Notes under the pieces: generated by a model
Database searches by the model: none
What the model saw: only the letters and a program-made list of their open reading frames with translations
Told to the model about the DNA's origin: nothing
Assembly (NCBI GenBank): GCA_028873275.1
Contig: JAGWLJ010000127.1
Coordinates: 1 to 5,119, forward strand
DNA: 5,119 nucleotides
From: Pseudomonadota bacterium
GTDB taxonomy: Bacteria > Pseudomonadota > Alphaproteobacteria > Rickettsiales > SXRF01
Direction: 5' to 3'
Shown: positions 3,860 through 5,119 of the stretch, one piece after another
Layout: every line of letters starts with the position of its first letter
How positions within the stretch are numbered: the stretch's first letter is position 1
Made by a program: the position numbers and the translations under genes

Positions 3860-5119
3860 ATGGCAACGACACAGGCAATTTACGGCAGCACCGAACTTCT
3901 CCAGATCGCGGACGCCGTGGCGCGCGAGAAGGGGCTCTCCAAGGATTCCGTGCTGGAAGCGATGGAGCAGGCCATTCAGACGGCCGGCCGCCGCAAATAC
4001 GGCCACGAGCACGACATTCGCGCCGAGATCGACAAGCGCACCGGCGAAATCCGCCTGTACCGTGTACGCACGGTGGTGGACGATAATATGCCGGAAGCCG
4101 TTCCGGCGGCCGAGGGCGAGGAATCCGCGCCGGAGGGCTTCAACAGCGCCACGCAGATCCGCCTGAGGGACGCGCATAAGACGGACAAGACCCTCTCCAT
4201 CGGCGATGAGATCCGAGACCTGCTGCCGCCGATCGATTTCGGCCGCGTCGCCGCCCAGACCGCCAAGCAGGTGGTGCTGCAGAAGGTGCGCGATTTCGAG
4301 CGCGAGAAGCAGTATGAGGAATTCAAGGACAAGGTGGGCGAGATCGTCAGCGGCACGGTCAAGCGCGTTGAATACGGCAACGTGGTAGTCGATTTCGGTC
4401 GCACCGAGGCGATGATCCGCCGCGACGAGCTGATCCCGCGCGAAGTTTTCCGCCCCGGCGACCGCATCCGCGCCTATATCGGCGACGTGCGCCGCGAAAA
4501 AACCGGCCCGCAGATTTTCCTGTCGCGCACGCATCCCGATTTCCTGGCCAAGTTGTTCGCGCAGGAAGTGCCGGAGATTTACGACGGCATCATTGAGGTG
4601 AAGGCCGTCGCCCGCGACCCCGGTTCCCGCGCCAAGATCGCCGTGTATTCCAAGGATTCCAGCGTCAACCCGGTGCTCTCCTGCGTCGGCGTGCGCGGTT
4701 CCCGCGTGCAGGCGGTGGTCGGCGAACTACAGGGCGAGAAGATCGACATCATCGAATGGTCGCCGGATGCCGCGACGTTCGTGGTGAACGCATTATCCTC
4801 CGCCGAAGTGACCAAGGTGGTGATCGACGAAACCAAGAACCGCATCGAGATGGTGGTGCCGGACGACCAGCTGTCGCTCGCCATCGGCCGCCGCGGCCAG
4901 AACGTGCGTCTTGCTTCGCAGCTTACCGGCTGGAACATCGACATTCTCACTGAGGCGGTGGAATCCGAGCGCCGCGCCGACGAGTTCAAGTCGCTGTCGC
5001 AGCTGTTCGTCGATGCGCTGAACGTCGAGGAAGTAATCGCGCACCTGCTCGTCACCGAAGGCTTCACCTCGGTGGAGGAGGTGGCGTTCATCCCGATCGC
5101 CGACCTCGCTGCCATCGAA
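3860..5119 (+). CDS. nusA: transcription termination/antitermination factor NusA (3' partial)
   Basis: NusA binds RNA polymerase and nascent RNA, modulates pausing and intrinsic termination, and takes part in rRNA antitermination. The first 420 residues are present and the frame is open at the right edge. Domains are: the polymerase-binding N-terminal domain (1 to about 150; ELLQIADAVAREKGL and the EHDIRAEIDKRTGEI segment are typical of Alphaproteobacteria); S1 (about 158-222, GEIVSGTVKRVEYGNVVVDFG); KH1 with GVRG at 277-280; KH2 with GRRG at 343-346; and the beginning of a helix-hairpin-helix/acidic-repeat region (about 385 onward). The expected remainder, judged from the family, is roughly 80-150 residues. 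The start ATG 3860 has GAGGT at 3845-3849, ten bases upstream. Residues 76-95 form an acidic, Pro/Ala/Glu-rich insertion in the N-terminal domain where many relatives are shorter. Coding is strongly G/C-ending, as expected of a highly expressed core gene. It probably shares transcription with rimP. Confidence 0.97.
   Translation, partial: MATTQAIYGSTELLQIADAVAREKGLSKDSVLEAMEQAIQTAGRRKYGHEHDIRAEIDKRTGEIRLYRVRTVVDDNMPEAVPAAEGEESAPEGFNSATQIRLRDAHKTDKTLSIGDEIRDLLPPIDFGRVAAQTAKQVVLQKVRDFEREKQYEEFKDKVGEIVSGTVKRVEYGNVVVDFGRTEAMIRRDELIPREVFRPGDRIRAYIGDVRREKTGPQIFLSRTHPDFLAKLFAQEVPEIYDGIIEVKAVARDPGSRAKIAVYSKDSSVNPVLSCVGVRGSRVQAVVGELQGEKIDIIEWSPDAATFVVNALSSAEVTKVVIDETKNRIEMVVPDDQLSLAIGRRGQNVRLASQLTGWNIDILTEAVESERRADEFKSLSQLFVDALNVEEVIAHLLVTEGFTSVEEVAFIPIADLAAIE

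Noticed and set aside
3770..4534. Minus-strand open frame (254 codons) opposite nusA
   Set aside because: It overlaps the unmistakable NusA N-terminal and S1 domains and shows the antisense composition of a GC-rich gene, so it is a shadow.
1..5119. CRISPR array, tRNA, rRNA, insertion sequence or integrase attachment site
   Set aside because: No repeat-spacer pattern, cloverleaf, transposase-like protein or terminal inverted repeats were seen; the window is ordinary chromosomal gene content apart from the points listed.

Overview
The window is typical alphaproteobacterial chromosome. The NusA N-terminal sequence, the rimP-nusA gene order and a sensor kinase of the alphaproteobacterial HisKA type all point to that class. 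Base composition is fairly GC-rich in the genes and clearly AT-richer in the intergenic DNA around 2690-2884. The order within Alphaproteobacteria cannot be fixed from the sequence alone.

Layout, left to right: (1) the 3' end of an unrecognised gene with a disordered, acidic tail (to 259); (2) a promoter and a 636-residue membrane sensor histidine kinase homologue (332-2242) in which the phospho-acceptor histidine and every ATP-binding motif are replaced, so it is best read as a pseudokinase; (3) a 13-bp perfect hairpin that terminates both this gene and the convergent next one; (4) a minus-strand gene for a small membrane-anchored Ala/Pro-rich envelope protein (2291-2689); (5) an AT-rich divergent control region (2690-2884) with a minus-strand promoter, two candidate plus-strand promoters sharing a 10-bp repeat, and an intrinsic-terminator hairpin placed 11 bases before the rimP ATG; (6) rimP; (7) an unrecognised 144-residue gene coupled to rimP by an ATGA overlap; (8) nusA, cut by the right edge.

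The right half is the start of the conserved rimP-nusA-(infB) operon, which links 30S ribosome maturation with transcription elongation and termination control. Its leader carries a terminator whose 5' arm can alternatively pair with an upstream copy of the 3' arm, a plausible attenuator at which NusA could feed back. The extra gene between rimP and nusA is unusual. An in-frame A7 run at the end of rimP could also deliver ribosomes into it by a -1 shift. The best candidates for undescribed biology are the catalytically stripped kinase homologue and the rimP / unknown gene / nusA arrangement.
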